This document shows positions 22,756-29,890 of a DNA stretch of 64,000 bases, in pieces. The position numbers and the translations under genes are program-made. Origin of the DNA: Aquabacterium sp. A3 (GTDB lineage Bacteria > Pseudomonadota > Gammaproteobacteria > Burkholderiales > Burkholderiaceae_C); assembly GCF_038069945.1 (NCBI RefSeq), contig NZ_JBBPEV010000001.1, positions 1 through 64,000 on the forward strand, read 5' to 3'. The notes below the pieces were generated by a model, which was not told the DNA's origin, made no database searches, and saw only the letters and a list, made by a program, of their open reading frames with translations. The first letter of the stretch is position 1. Each line of letters opens with the position of its first letter.

Positions 22756-25242
22756 ATGCAACCACTGAAACTCACCCTCAAAGGCTTTCGGGGCATCCGT
22801 TATGGCCTGGGGCAAGACGTGTTGACCCTGGACTTCGAGCGCCTGGCCGATGGCGCTGAACTCGTCGCCATTGCAGGGGCCAATGGGCGGGGCAAGACCA
22901 CGCTGATGGACAACATGCACCCCTATCTGACGATGCCGTCACGGGCGGCCTTGAGCGGCCCCGGCGGCTTTTCCTACTACGACCATGTCTGTCTACCGGA
23001 AAACGAAAAGGATCTGACCTGGTCACATGAAGGCAGGTGCTATCGATCCCAAGTGGTGATCCGGCTCAACGGGCGCCGCAAGACCGAGGCCTATTTGCAT
23101 GCACTCAGTGATGAGGGCCAATGGCGCCCCGTCTGTCTCGACGATGGTCTGGTGTCCGATGGCAAGGTCGAGACCTACAGCCGCTGTGTGGAATCCATTT
23201 GTGGCAGCGCTGATACCTTCTTCACCTCCGCGTTCTCAGCGCAGGGCAAGCGCCAACTCAGCACCTACCGCAATGCCGAGATCAAGAGCCTGCTGTCCGA
23301 CTTGCTCGGCCAGGAAGAAATCCGAGCGTTGGGGCAAAAGGCCAATGACACCGCCAAACTGATCAAGGCCGGGCTGTCGTCCATCAGGCAGGAGTTGGCC
23401 GGCCTAGATGCGGAGCATGCTCGCCTGGATGCGGGACTGCATCGCTTGCAAGGTGCTTCCGACCGAGTTACGCAGACCTTGATTGAGCGAGAACAAGCGC
23501 AGCAGGCATTGGATGGGCATCGGGTTGGCCATGCCCGCTTGCAGGCACAACGGGATCAGTCACAGAGCACCGAGGCGCGTCGTGCGCAGTTGCTTGAGGA
23601 GCGCAAGGCGTTGATCGTTGCCGGCACGCGAGCCATCGAGGGGCTCAAGGCTCAAGAGCAGGATGCCTTGCAAGGCTTGGAGCGCTTGGCGCAACGCATC
23701 AACAGTAGGCGCACGCAAGCGCAGTCTCGGCAAAGCGCGCTCATGCAATCACGTCGCCAGTGCCTGAACGTGCTGGAAGAAGCTGACACGGTCCAGCGTG
23801 CGGCACATCGCCTGCCTCTGGCTGAACTGGTGCTGAGTGCCAGGCAACAGGAGATCGTTGTGTGCCGACAGCAGGTGCAGGCGATGAGGGATGCACAGGC
23901 CACGGAACGACTGCTAGTGCAGAAGCTAGCCAGCATCGAACTGGAGGCAGGCAGGGCGGCTTTGAAGGCCCAGGAGTTGGCGCACCGCTTTGGCCTGGTC
24001 GGTGAGGTGCCTTGTGCAGGCACCGATCTGCAAGGGCAATGCAAGCTGCTGGGGGATGCGCATGAAGCCCAGACCCTGATGCCCAGCGCACAAGGCCAGA
24101 TAGGTCGTCTGGCACAGGACAAGGCCCTGGCAGAACAGGAACTGTCCCTGATCCGCCATCGGTACGAAGAACTGTCCCTGGCGCCGCAAGCGCTGGCTCG
24201 GGCCGAACGCTTGGTCGATATGGCTCGAACACGGGTGTCCCGCTTGTCGCTGCTGGCGACCAGGGCGGGTCAGATCACCCAAGCCCGCGCCGCCTTGCAG
24301 ACCATTGAGCTTGAACTGTCCTCATTGGCAGCCGAGCTTGGCCGGACTCAAGACTACGAAGCGACCGAAGAGCAGGCCGAGCGCCAACAGATCGAGGCAA
24401 CGCGCCAGCGGATCGCGCAGGCCCTGGTGCAACAGGCGCAGCATTTCCGGGAGGCGCTCAATCGCCTGAACGCGGTGCTTCATGGTTTGCCAACGCCCTT
24501 TGACCATCAGATGCTGGCCGCTGCCGCCCAGGCTGAGGCGCAAGCGCGCCTGGCCTTGTCCACCGCAGAGCAAGCCCACTTGGCCGCCGAGCGCGATGCC
24601 CAGTCCAGGATCGAATTGATGGCTCAGGCGCGGGCCCTGGCTGAGCGGCGTGTGCAGGTGCAATCTCGCATGGCCCGAGCGGAGGACAGCTTGGGAAGTT
24701 GGAACTTGTTTGCCCGATGCATGAGCAACGATGGCCTGATCGCCCTGGCCATTGACGATGCCGGCCCGGCTTTGTCTGGCTTGGCCAATGACTTGCTGCT
24801 GGCCTGTTATGGCCCACGCTTCACCGTGTCCATCCTCACGCTGGTGGAGACAGGCAAGGGAGAGCAACGCGAGGGCTTTGACATCGTCGTGCATGACGGC
24901 GAGTCGGGGGACAGCAAGAGCCTGGGGCTGATGAGCGGAGGGGAGCGCGTGTGGGTCAACGAGTGCCTGACGCGGGCGGTGGCGCTGTACCTGGCGCAGC
25001 ATGCAGGTCGGCGCTACGACGCCTTGTTTTCTGACGAAGCCGATGGGGCGCTGGACCCCGATCGCAAACGCATGTTCATGGCCATGAAGCGCGAGGTGCT
25101 GCGCGTGGGCGGCTACCAGCGGGAGTTTTTTGTGTCGCAAACGCCGGAGTTGACCGCCATGGCCGACGCCGTGATCGACCTGGATGCGATTCGCGATCAC
25201 GGGGTGACCGAGGATGGCGCAAAAAAATGGGCGTCGGCCTGA
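22756..25242 (+). CDS. SbcC-like SMC-family ATPase
   Basis: 828 residues. Walker A is AGANGRGKTTLMDN (about residues 39-52). Long heptad-rich helices full of A/Q/E/R occupy residues 200-650, with a short hinge containing C-A-G-T-D-L-Q-G-Q-C, which resembles the CxxC-type zinc hook of SbcC/Rad50. The C-terminal lobe has the signature LMSGGERVWVNE and Walker B DALFSDEADGALDP. This is the ATPase/tether of an SbcCD-type nuclease. The matching phosphoesterase is at 12967-14229. It is smaller than E. coli SbcC (1048 residues), as in many mobile-element versions. Confidence 0.85.
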   Translation: MQPLKLTLKGFRGIRYGLGQDVLTLDFERLADGAELVAIAGANGRGKTTLMDNMHPYLTMPSRAALSGPGGFSYYDHVCLPENEKDLTWSHEGRCYRSQVVIRLNGRRKTEAYLHALSDEGQWRPVCLDDGLVSDGKVETYSRCVESICGSADTFFTSAFSAQGKRQLSTYRNAEIKSLLSDLLGQEEIRALGQKANDTAKLIKAGLSSIRQELAGLDAEHARLDAGLHRLQGASDRVTQTLIEREQAQQALDGHRVGHARLQAQRDQSQSTEARRAQLLEERKALIVAGTRAIEGLKAQEQDALQGLERLAQRINSRRTQAQSRQSALMQSRRQCLNVLEEADTVQRAAHRLPLAELVLSARQQEIVVCRQQVQAMRDAQATERLLVQKLASIELEAGRAALKAQELAHRFGLVGEVPCAGTDLQGQCKLLGDAHEAQTLMPSAQGQIGRLAQDKALAEQELSLIRHRYEELSLAPQALARAERLVDMARTRVSRLSLLATRAGQITQARAALQTIELELSSLAAELGRTQDYEATEEQAERQQIEATRQRIAQALVQQAQHFREALNRLNAVLHGLPTPFDHQMLAAAAQAEAQARLALSTAEQAHLAAERDAQSRIELMAQARALAERRVQVQSRMARAEDSLGSWNLFARCMSNDGLIALAIDDAGPALSGLANDLLLACYGPRFTVSILTLVETGKGEQREGFDIVVHDGESGDSKSLGLMSGGERVWVNECLTRAVALYLAQHAGRRYDALFSDEADGALDPDRKRMFMAMKREVLRVGGYQREFFVSQTPELTAMADAVIDLDAIRDHGVTEDGAKKWASA

Positions 25243-25263
25243 TGGCGCGACGCCCGGTGGGGG

Positions 25264-25569
25264 TCAAAGGGGATCGGTCTCTTCGAAGATCGGCAGGCCG
25301 TCCACGATGGCGGCATCGCTGTCGAATTTGAGCCAGACGATCCCAGCCAATCTGGCCGCTTCGAAGATCATGGCCATGTCGGTCTCAGCGGGCACCGTGT
25401 AGGGCGGGGCGCCCACGTAGACGAAACCTCCATAGTCGTTCGGATACACATTGACCGACAAATCGTCATTGGCCAGTTTCTGGCGTGTGGTGGCCGTCAG
25501 GTGGCTGATCGACAAGGCGGCGAGAGGCTCAACCAGTTCCAAGAACCTGGTCACGATGGTCTTATCCAA
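25264..25569 (-). CDS. Small island protein resembling DUF5983
   Basis: 101 residues from a TTG start preceded by AAGGAG with a six-base spacer. The sequence has S-H-L-T-A-T-T-R, V-Y-P-N-D-Y-G-G-F-V-Y-V-G and I-V-W-L-K-F-D-S-D-A. This pattern (a helix, a G-G-F-V-Y-V strand, then W-x-K-F-D-x-D) recurs in small proteins of plasmids and integrative elements, and DUF5983 is my best match. The function is unknown. It is the last gene of a reverse-strand series starting with the 58-residue gene at 28990. Confidence 0.7.
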   Translation of the reverse strand: MDKTIVTRFLELVEPLAALSISHLTATTRQKLANDDLSVNVYPNDYGGFVYVGAPPYTVPAETDMAMIFEAARLAGIVWLKFDSDAAIVDGLPIFEETDPL

Positions 25570-25629
25570 GGCGTACTCCTTCTTGGCAAGAATGAGGCTG
25601 TGCCATGCGGGGTAGGGTGGCTGGCATCT

Positions 25630-26211
25630 TCACAGCAAGCCCTGTTCCGCAAAAGACAGGACGCGGTCGCCTCCCACGACGAAATGGTCGAGCACGCGCA
25701 CGTCCACCATCATCAAAGAGGATTTCAGCGTCTGGGTCAAGAGTTCGTCTGCACTGCTTGGCGACAATTGACCGCTCGGGTGGTTATGGGCCAACAAAAC
25801 GGATGCCGCGTTGTGGGCCAGCGCGCTTTTGACGACCTCACGAGGGTAAACAGACGTTTGGGTCAATGTGCCCCGGAACATCTCTTCGGCCTCGATCAGG
25901 ACTTGCTGCGAGTCGAGGTAGAGCACCAGGAACACTTCGTGCTCCAGCCCGGCGCAGTACATGCTCAGCCAGTCTTTCACAACCTTGGGTGAGGCCATGA
26001 CTGGGCCTTCCAGCATCTTGGCGCGCATGTCGCGCAGCAGCAGCTCACGTGCGATGCTGAGTTTGTGGGCCAGCTCATGGGGAGCATGCTCAACGGCCTG
26101 GTATGTGGCTGCTGCATCGCAGGCGCAGGGCAAAGGGAGGGGGGCTTGGCGAACAGGTGCGGCGAGTAACTCGCTGACCAGTTCGGCACTGGACAAGTGG
26201 GTGACATTCAC
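25630..26211 (-). CDS. radC: RadC/JAB-domain protein of mobile elements
   Basis: 193 residues from a GTG at 26211 with AAGGAG seven bases upstream; the frame is open further upstream, but that part holds the structured leader. The JAB/MPN metal motif is clear: E-x in HEVFLVLYLDSQ, then LAHNHPSGQLSPSSADE (H-x-H-x7-S-x2-D). RadC-like proteins are common in integrative elements and plasmids; despite the name, a DNA-repair role is not established. It lacks the N-terminal helix-hairpin-helix part of chromosomal RadC, as usual for island copies. Confidence 0.88.
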   Translation of the reverse strand: MNVTHLSSAELVSELLAAPVRQAPLPLPCACDAAATYQAVEHAPHELAHKLSIARELLLRDMRAKMLEGPVMASPKVVKDWLSMYCAGLEHEVFLVLYLDSQQVLIEAEEMFRGTLTQTSVYPREVVKSALAHNAASVLLAHNHPSGQLSPSSADELLTQTLKSSLMMVDVRVLDHFVVGGDRVLSFAEQGLL

Positions 26212-26238
26212 GGATTTCTCCTTCACAAAAAGGAAAAG

Positions 26239-26280
26239 CGGGAACGTCCTGTCCCGAGGGGATGGATGTTCCCGCTCGGG
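26239..26280 (-). promoter_or_regulatory. Pseudoknot-like leader immediately upstream of radC
   Basis: Two interleaved perfect stems: CGGGAAC (26239-26245) with GTTCCCG (26268-26274), and CCCGAG (26253-26258) with CTCGGG (26275-26280). The order A-B-A'-B' would form an H-type pseudoknot in the radC transcript, 28 bases from the start codon. A related arrangement precedes the gene at 28990. Confidence 0.6.
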
Positions 26281-26282
26281 AT

Positions 26283-26347
26283 GTGCTGACGCGAGGCCAG
26301 CACGGTCAATGAGGCAGGTGACGACTGCGACGCCGACGCAAGGTCGG
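26283..26347 (-). ncRNA. Conserved core with flanking hairpins, copy 1
   Basis: A hairpin GTGCTG/CAGCAC (26283-26288 with 26298-26303), nine bases, the 22-base core (26313-26334, containing ACGACTGCGACGCC), then a hairpin CCGAC/GTCGG (26333-26337 with 26343-26347). The same arrangement with different stem sequences occurs at 29174-29232 and 52187-52251. The strand is assigned from the downstream radC gene. It may correspond to the published radC RNA motif, which I recall by name but cannot align here. Confidence 0.6.
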
Positions 26348-26602
26348 GAGCGCATTCCGCGATGGAATGCAGGTAGCGGTGGGCAGTGTGTCGTGATGGT
26401 CAGAAGCGTTCAAGCCTTGATCGCTGCATGCCATGGACAAGGGGCCATGGAATCGGGGCATTGCGAAATGCAAGGCTTGGTGACAGCTGAATATCACCTG
26501 AAGTTCAGTACAGAAATCTTGTTTCAGTGGGTGGCCAAAGCCGTGACACGGGCCTGAAATTTCGCCAAGATGGCGACTCGCACCCATGCAACGAGCACGA
26601 CC

Positions 26603-26818
26603 ATGATCCGTTTTGGCCCTCACATCCGGCTCACTCGGCGAGAGACTGAGCGCTTCAAGCTGATCACCGATCTGGAGCCAGTCGGCATCCGCACGCTGCC
26701 TGACCTGGATGCCTACATCGCGCAATGCAAGGCGCACTATTGGGGCGTCTCCAGGGACACCCAGTTTCTGCATTGGCTGATCGACCGGGAGTACCAGCAA
26801 TGCCGTTCAGCGGCGTAG
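26603..26818 (+). CDS. Small hypothetical protein
   Basis: 71 residues from the ATG at 26603; an ATG 11 codons earlier is equally possible, and neither has a clear ribosome site. The protein is mixed charged/hydrophobic (for example R-x-T-R-R-E-T-E-R-F-K, then H-W-L-I-D-R-E-Y) and looks like a real small globular protein, but no family is recognised. It is the only forward-strand candidate inside a reverse-strand series, so it would need its own promoter. Confidence 0.45.
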   Translation: MIRFGPHIRLTRRETERFKLITDLEPVGIRTLPDLDAYIAQCKAHYWGVSRDTQFLHWLIDREYQQCRSAA

Positions 26819-26844
26819 CATGGAGCACGCCGCCTGGCGGTTCA

Positions 26845-27516
26845 TCAAGCAAAGACACGTGGCTCGATGGTGGCGCCGCGCATGAAGGCCAGGTAGGCAG
26901 CGGCCTTGCCGATGTCCGCGAAACAAGCGATGGCATCGCAGCCTCGCCTCACGGCCCATGGCAGGTCAGGGCATTCATTGGGCGACAGGCTCAAGTTGGC
27001 CTCGCGATAGGCTGGATGCCGATACGGCGTGTTGCCGGTCTGCCAGTCCACCAGGCACAGGATGCAGTCGGTCAAAATGGCGCCGCCACCTGACTCGCCA
27101 GGCTCGACCAGCAAGGGGATTTTGAGCATGCCGCCAGATCGGCCAATGCGGCCGACCACGCCATGCTCATCAAGCCACGGTTCACCCGTGGCCAGGTCGC
27201 CAAGTATCAGGCGGATCTTCTCGCCAGTTCGGCGATAGGACTCCAGCACCTTGGCCGCTTTGGGATCGGTCCCGGGCGCAAAGTAGGTGCGGTGGTTCAG
27301 TGGGGATCGGCCCCATGCGGCTGTGGCCGTCAGGTATTTCTGATAGCCCGCCAGCGTGGCGTAGTCGCCTGGCGCAAAGGCCAGGTGGCTTTGGTCGAGT
27401 TGCTGTGCGATCTGGTTGGCATGATCGCGAGCATTGCCAAAGCCAAAGCAACTGTGGCCTGATCGCTCCGTGATGACATAGAGCTTTTTTTCCAGGTTGA
27501 GTGTGACGGTGGTCAT
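26845..27516 (-). CDS. Hypothetical island protein
   Basis: 223 residues from an ATG with AAGGAATC upstream. It begins with a strand M-T-T-V-T-L-N-L-E-K-K-L-Y-V-I. A later stretch has LDQSHLAFAPGDYATLAGYQ, a segment G-R-S-G-G-M-L-K-I-P-L-L-V-E-P-G and LTDCILCLVDWQTGNTPYRH. No domain is recognised. It shares the AAGGAAT ribosome site and a G/C-rich hairpin leader (GGCCCGAGCGGC) with the next gene downstream of the series, which suggests common control. Confidence 0.7.
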   Translation of the reverse strand: MTTVTLNLEKKLYVITERSGHSCFGFGNARDHANQIAQQLDQSHLAFAPGDYATLAGYQKYLTATAAWGRSPLNHRTYFAPGTDPKAAKVLESYRRTGEKIRLILGDLATGEPWLDEHGVVGRIGRSGGMLKIPLLVEPGESGGGAILTDCILCLVDWQTGNTPYRHPAYREANLSLSPNECPDLPWAVRRGCDAIACFADIGKAAAYLAFMRGATIEPRVFA

Positions 27517-27601
27517 GAAGATTCCTTGTGTGGAAGCTTGGGGACGCACCGCCGCTCGGGCCGTGGCCCCGCAGGCGTGTTGTGTCGCTATCAGGTCGGT
27601 A

Positions 27602-27832
27602 TCAGCCTTGCGCGACCAACCGGATGGGGGGCTGATCGCAGACGCTGTCCACCACTTGGCTTTGTCGGAGGTGCTCCAGCTTCAGCAGCAGTGCATGGGC
27701 ATGTGCGCTGTCATCGCCTGCCAGGCCAGGCTGAAGGGCCTGCACTTCCTTGATCAGCAAGCACAGTTCCTGCACGATGGCCCGGTGGGCACGCTTCTCG
27801 ATGGCGCACAAGGCGTCGGTTGCAGTGGTCAT
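27602..27832 (-). CDS. Small helical hypothetical protein
   Basis: 76 residues, nearly all predicted helix (ALCAIEKRAHRAIVQELCLL, then AHAHALLLKLEHL). The ATG follows AAGGAATTTCCC. The leader on the reverse strand can fold as CCGCA/TGCGG enclosing TGCC-CGAG-TGGCA. It is unrecognised; size and position are typical of accessory genes in integrative elements. Confidence 0.65.
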   Translation of the reverse strand: MTTATDALCAIEKRAHRAIVQELCLLIKEVQALQPGLAGDDSAHAHALLLKLEHLRQSQVVDSVCDQPPIRLVAQG

Positions 27833-27972
27833 GGGAAATTCCTTCCGTGGGTGTGCCGCACTGCCACTCGGGCAGATGCGGGCGAAATGGGGGAGGACGC
27901 GGCATGCACCACCAGCAGATGGGCAGGCGCGTGGGTCGATCTGGGCAGGGCCAGGGCGCTGGCCCCGGCACG

Positions 27973-27994
27973 GTCAAGACGCGGTGGTCTTGAC
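27973..27994. terminator. Strong hairpin between two small genes
   Basis: GTCAAGAC (27973-27980), six-base loop, GTCTTGAC (27987-27994): a perfect 8-bp stem just after the stop of the 28005-28511 gene. No T-run follows on the reverse strand, so it may weaken or process the transcript rather than end it. Confidence 0.5.
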
Positions 27995-28004
27995 GTGCGG
28001 GGAA

Positions 28005-28511
28005 TCAGGCTGTTTGAGACACAGCATTGGGCTTTGACGGCTCTCCCGACGTGGCGGATGGCGCGTCCTTGGGAACAGGAGCTTGAGCTTCAAAAGACGA
28101 TTGAGCCTGGGCAAACTCCGGCGCTTTCTTCAGGCGCTTGACTTGGGTTGCTGCCGGTTCGTTGGCCGTGGGTGGCAGGCATTCAACGGCGATGTCGCCG
28201 CCTTGGCGCAGCATGTGGCGAAGCGCCAAAGCTGGCGCAACAAAAACGCCATGGAACAGCCAACGCACGAACTGACCGATGCGCCTGTTGCGTGCAGCCG
28301 AGGCTTTGTGTGTGCGCAAGGATTGCTTACAGCACAGGTACAAGGCCAGGTGGTTACTCTTCATCAGCGGATCAGCTTCCAACTGAGCCATGACTTCGGC
28401 GGCCATGACGGGGTCCTGGCCCACACGGCGGTAAAAGCCCATCCAGGCGCGAGACTCTTCAATCTCGACACAGCTGCGTTTTGGGCGAACGCGGGACGCT
28501 TCATGGTTCAT
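28005..28511 (-). CDS. Hypothetical island protein with central hydrophobic segment
   Basis: 168 residues from an ATG at 28511 preceded by TTTTGGAG. The N-terminal part is basic and charged (RVRPKRSCVEIEESRAWMGF), followed by a helix-rich region and a hydrophobic segment F-V-R-W-L-F-H-G-V-F-V-A-P-A-L-A-L, then a Pro/Ala/Lys-rich tail with many polar residues that looks disordered. No family is recognised. A hairpin leader lies directly upstream (28532-28580). Confidence 0.7.
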   Translation of the reverse strand: MNHEASRVRPKRSCVEIEESRAWMGFYRRVGQDPVMAAEVMAQLEADPLMKSNHLALYLCCKQSLRTHKASAARNRRIGQFVRWLFHGVFVAPALALRHMLRQGGDIAVECLPPTANEPAATQVKRLKKAPEFAQAQSSFEAQAPVPKDAPSATSGEPSKPNAVSQTA

Positions 28512-28531
28512 GGTGTGAACTCCAAAAAGGA

Positions 28532-28580
28532 GGAGGGCACACCTATCCCGGTGGGGAGACGGTGGACTCCCCAAAGGGTT
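28532..28580 (-). promoter_or_regulatory. Hairpin leader of the 28005-28511 gene
   Basis: GGGGAG (28553-28558) pairs with CTCCCC (28567-28572), enclosed by CCC (28547-28549) and GGG (28576-28578). GGAG at 28532-28535 could compete for CTCC. It resembles the leaders before radC and before the gene at 28990 in position and in its G-rich/C-rich blocks. Confidence 0.5.
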
Positions 28581-28813
28581 GTGTGGAAGTGCAGCACAGC
28601 CGAATGGCCGGGGCACATGAAAGACGGTTCACATCCCATGAAGTCGAGGGCTCCCGATCAATCGGGCTTGACTTCAATGGGATGCGAACGCGGGTGAACA
28701 CAAGTTGGGCGAAACCGGGGAGGTCTACGCGTCATTTCGTGTTCGACCCGAACTGCGGGCGAGGTCAATCGCCACGGTATCGATGTGCTGATGCTGGACC
28801 ACAGTCAAGTGGT

Positions 28814-28990
28814 TCAGGCGGCAGCACGGTAAGCCATGACCTGTTCGACCTGTCGCGAGACAGGCGGCGCAGGCTTCAGCAATGCGGGTAGCACTGCAGG
28901 ACTGATCACAGGCTCGCGGGCAAGCCCGGAGCCACCCAACAGCACGCAAATGGCGCGCGTTTCCCTTGTCGCATGAGGGCATGCGTTCAT
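28814..28990 (-). CDS. 58-residue hypothetical protein
   Basis: The ATG at 28990 has AAGGAG with a six-base spacer. The frame runs M-N-A-C-P-H-A-T-R-E-T-R-A-I-C-V-L-L-G-G and ends in V-M-A-Y-R-A-A-A followed by TGA. The middle is Pro/Ala/Leu-rich (ISPAVLPALLKPAPPV). No family is recognised. The strong ribosome site and a leader with the same architecture as that of radC support it as a real gene, the first of the reverse-strand series that runs to 25264. Confidence 0.55.
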   Translation of the reverse strand: MNACPHATRETRAICVLLGGSGLAREPVISPAVLPALLKPAPPVSRQVEQVMAYRAAA

Positions 28991-29013
28991 GACGTTCTCC
29001 TTCAGGGTGTGAA

Positions 29014-29062
29014 GGGGAACGCCTCGTCCCGATGGGGAACATGGTGGTTCCCCAACTTGGGA
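29014..29062 (-). promoter_or_regulatory. Pseudoknot-like leader of the 58-residue gene
   Basis: GGGGAAC (29014-29020) pairs with GTTCCCC (29047-29053), interleaved with TCCC (29027-29030) and GGGA (29059-29062), as in the radC leader. A second GGGGAAC (29034-29040) competes for the same GTTCCCC, so two exclusive folds exist. Compared with the radC copy, CGGGAAC/GTTCCCG has changed to GGGGAAC/GTTCCCC on both sides, which keeps the pairing. Confidence 0.6.
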
Positions 29063-29173
29063 TGCTTCAGCCTTGGCGGTTGAAGCGGCTCGGCGGCGGC
29101 ACGGTGAGGTGCGCCGATGACACGGTGTTCAGCATGAGGGCTGAACGAGGCACAAGGCCAGGGACATGGCCGA

Positions 29174-29232
29174 GCTGAACCGAGGTTCAGCTTCTACAAG
29201 GCAGGTGACGACTGCGACGCCAGCAAAGCTGG
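29174..29232 (-). ncRNA. Conserved core with flanking hairpins, copy 2
   Basis: Hairpin GCTGAAC/GTTCAGC (29174-29180 with 29185-29191), eight bases, the 22-base core (29200-29221, identical to copy 1), then hairpin CCAGC/GCTGG (29220-29224 with 29228-29232). Stem sequences differ completely from copy 1 while pairing and spacing are kept. It lies about 210 bases upstream of the 58-residue gene. Confidence 0.6.
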
Positions 29233-29416
29233 ACTTCAGGGAGACCTAGATCTCCATTGAAGGCTGCGTGAACGCGATGTCCACAGGTAGCCCTTTCAGT
29301 CTGCTGGAGAGATGGTGCCAAATCAACATGACTTGAGCCTCACGGCGTGTTATCCATGCGAAGAAGCCCCCCAAATCCCGTCGATTGACGGTGGCGTTGT
29401 CCACGCATGCATGCGC

Positions 29417-29890
29417 TCATGGCACCAGCAAGTCGGTTGATCTGTGGCCGCTACCAAGCCCGACACCCACCCAGACATTGGAGATACCGATGATTAGAAA
29501 CACCATGGGATTGGTCTTGTTGTCTGTGATGTCCAGCCAGCTTCTGATGTCGGTTGATGAAGGCGTTGGCAGGTGCTCTGGATGCGTATGCCACTCCCCG
29601 AGGTAGTCCATCTTCTGGCCGCTTTCAGTCCATTTCCTGACGGCCATGGACTGGTGGTACGACTCCTTACGGTGGAATCCAAAGCGGCTCCGGCGATCGT
29701 GTGGATGGGGCTCGGTGGCGTCAACAACATGCAGGTGCTCTCCTCGACGGTATCCCAAGAGGATTCCACCCGACTCAGGGTCTCGGGGTCGCAGTTGCTT
29801 GTAGATGGACAGACGAGCGAGAACTTTGGGCTCAATGAGAACCCGTGCCTCAGTGCTACCGTACGGCTGGGATCGCAACATCATTGGCAC
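29417..29890 (-). CDS. cap3: CBASS Cap3-type JAB/JAMM deconjugase
   Basis: 157 residues. The JAMM zinc-protease motif is complete: E39 in ESGGILLG, then H101-T-H103-x7-S111-x2-D114. Cap3 proteins remove conjugates that the E1/E2 protein Cap2 attaches to the CD-NTase, and so balance cyclase activity. It is the last gene of the capV-cdn-cap2-cap3 operon and overlaps cap2 by 35 bases. The GTG at 29890 or the ATGs at 29884/29881 could be the start; translation is probably coupled to cap2. Confidence 0.9.
   Translation of the reverse strand: MPMMLRSQPYGSTEARVLIEPKVLARLSIYKQLRPRDPESGGILLGYRRGEHLHVVDATEPHPHDRRSRFGFHRKESYHQSMAVRKWTESGQKMDYLGEWHTHPEHLPTPSSTDIRSWLDITDNKTNPMVFLIIGISNVWVGVGLGSGHRSTDLLVP

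Noticed and set aside
28553-28572. Short G/C-rich blocks around 26.2, 28.5 and 29.0 kb considered as a CRISPR-like or iteron array.
   Set aside because: Only three dispersed, diverged units separated by genes; they fit structured leaders, and there are no regular spacers.
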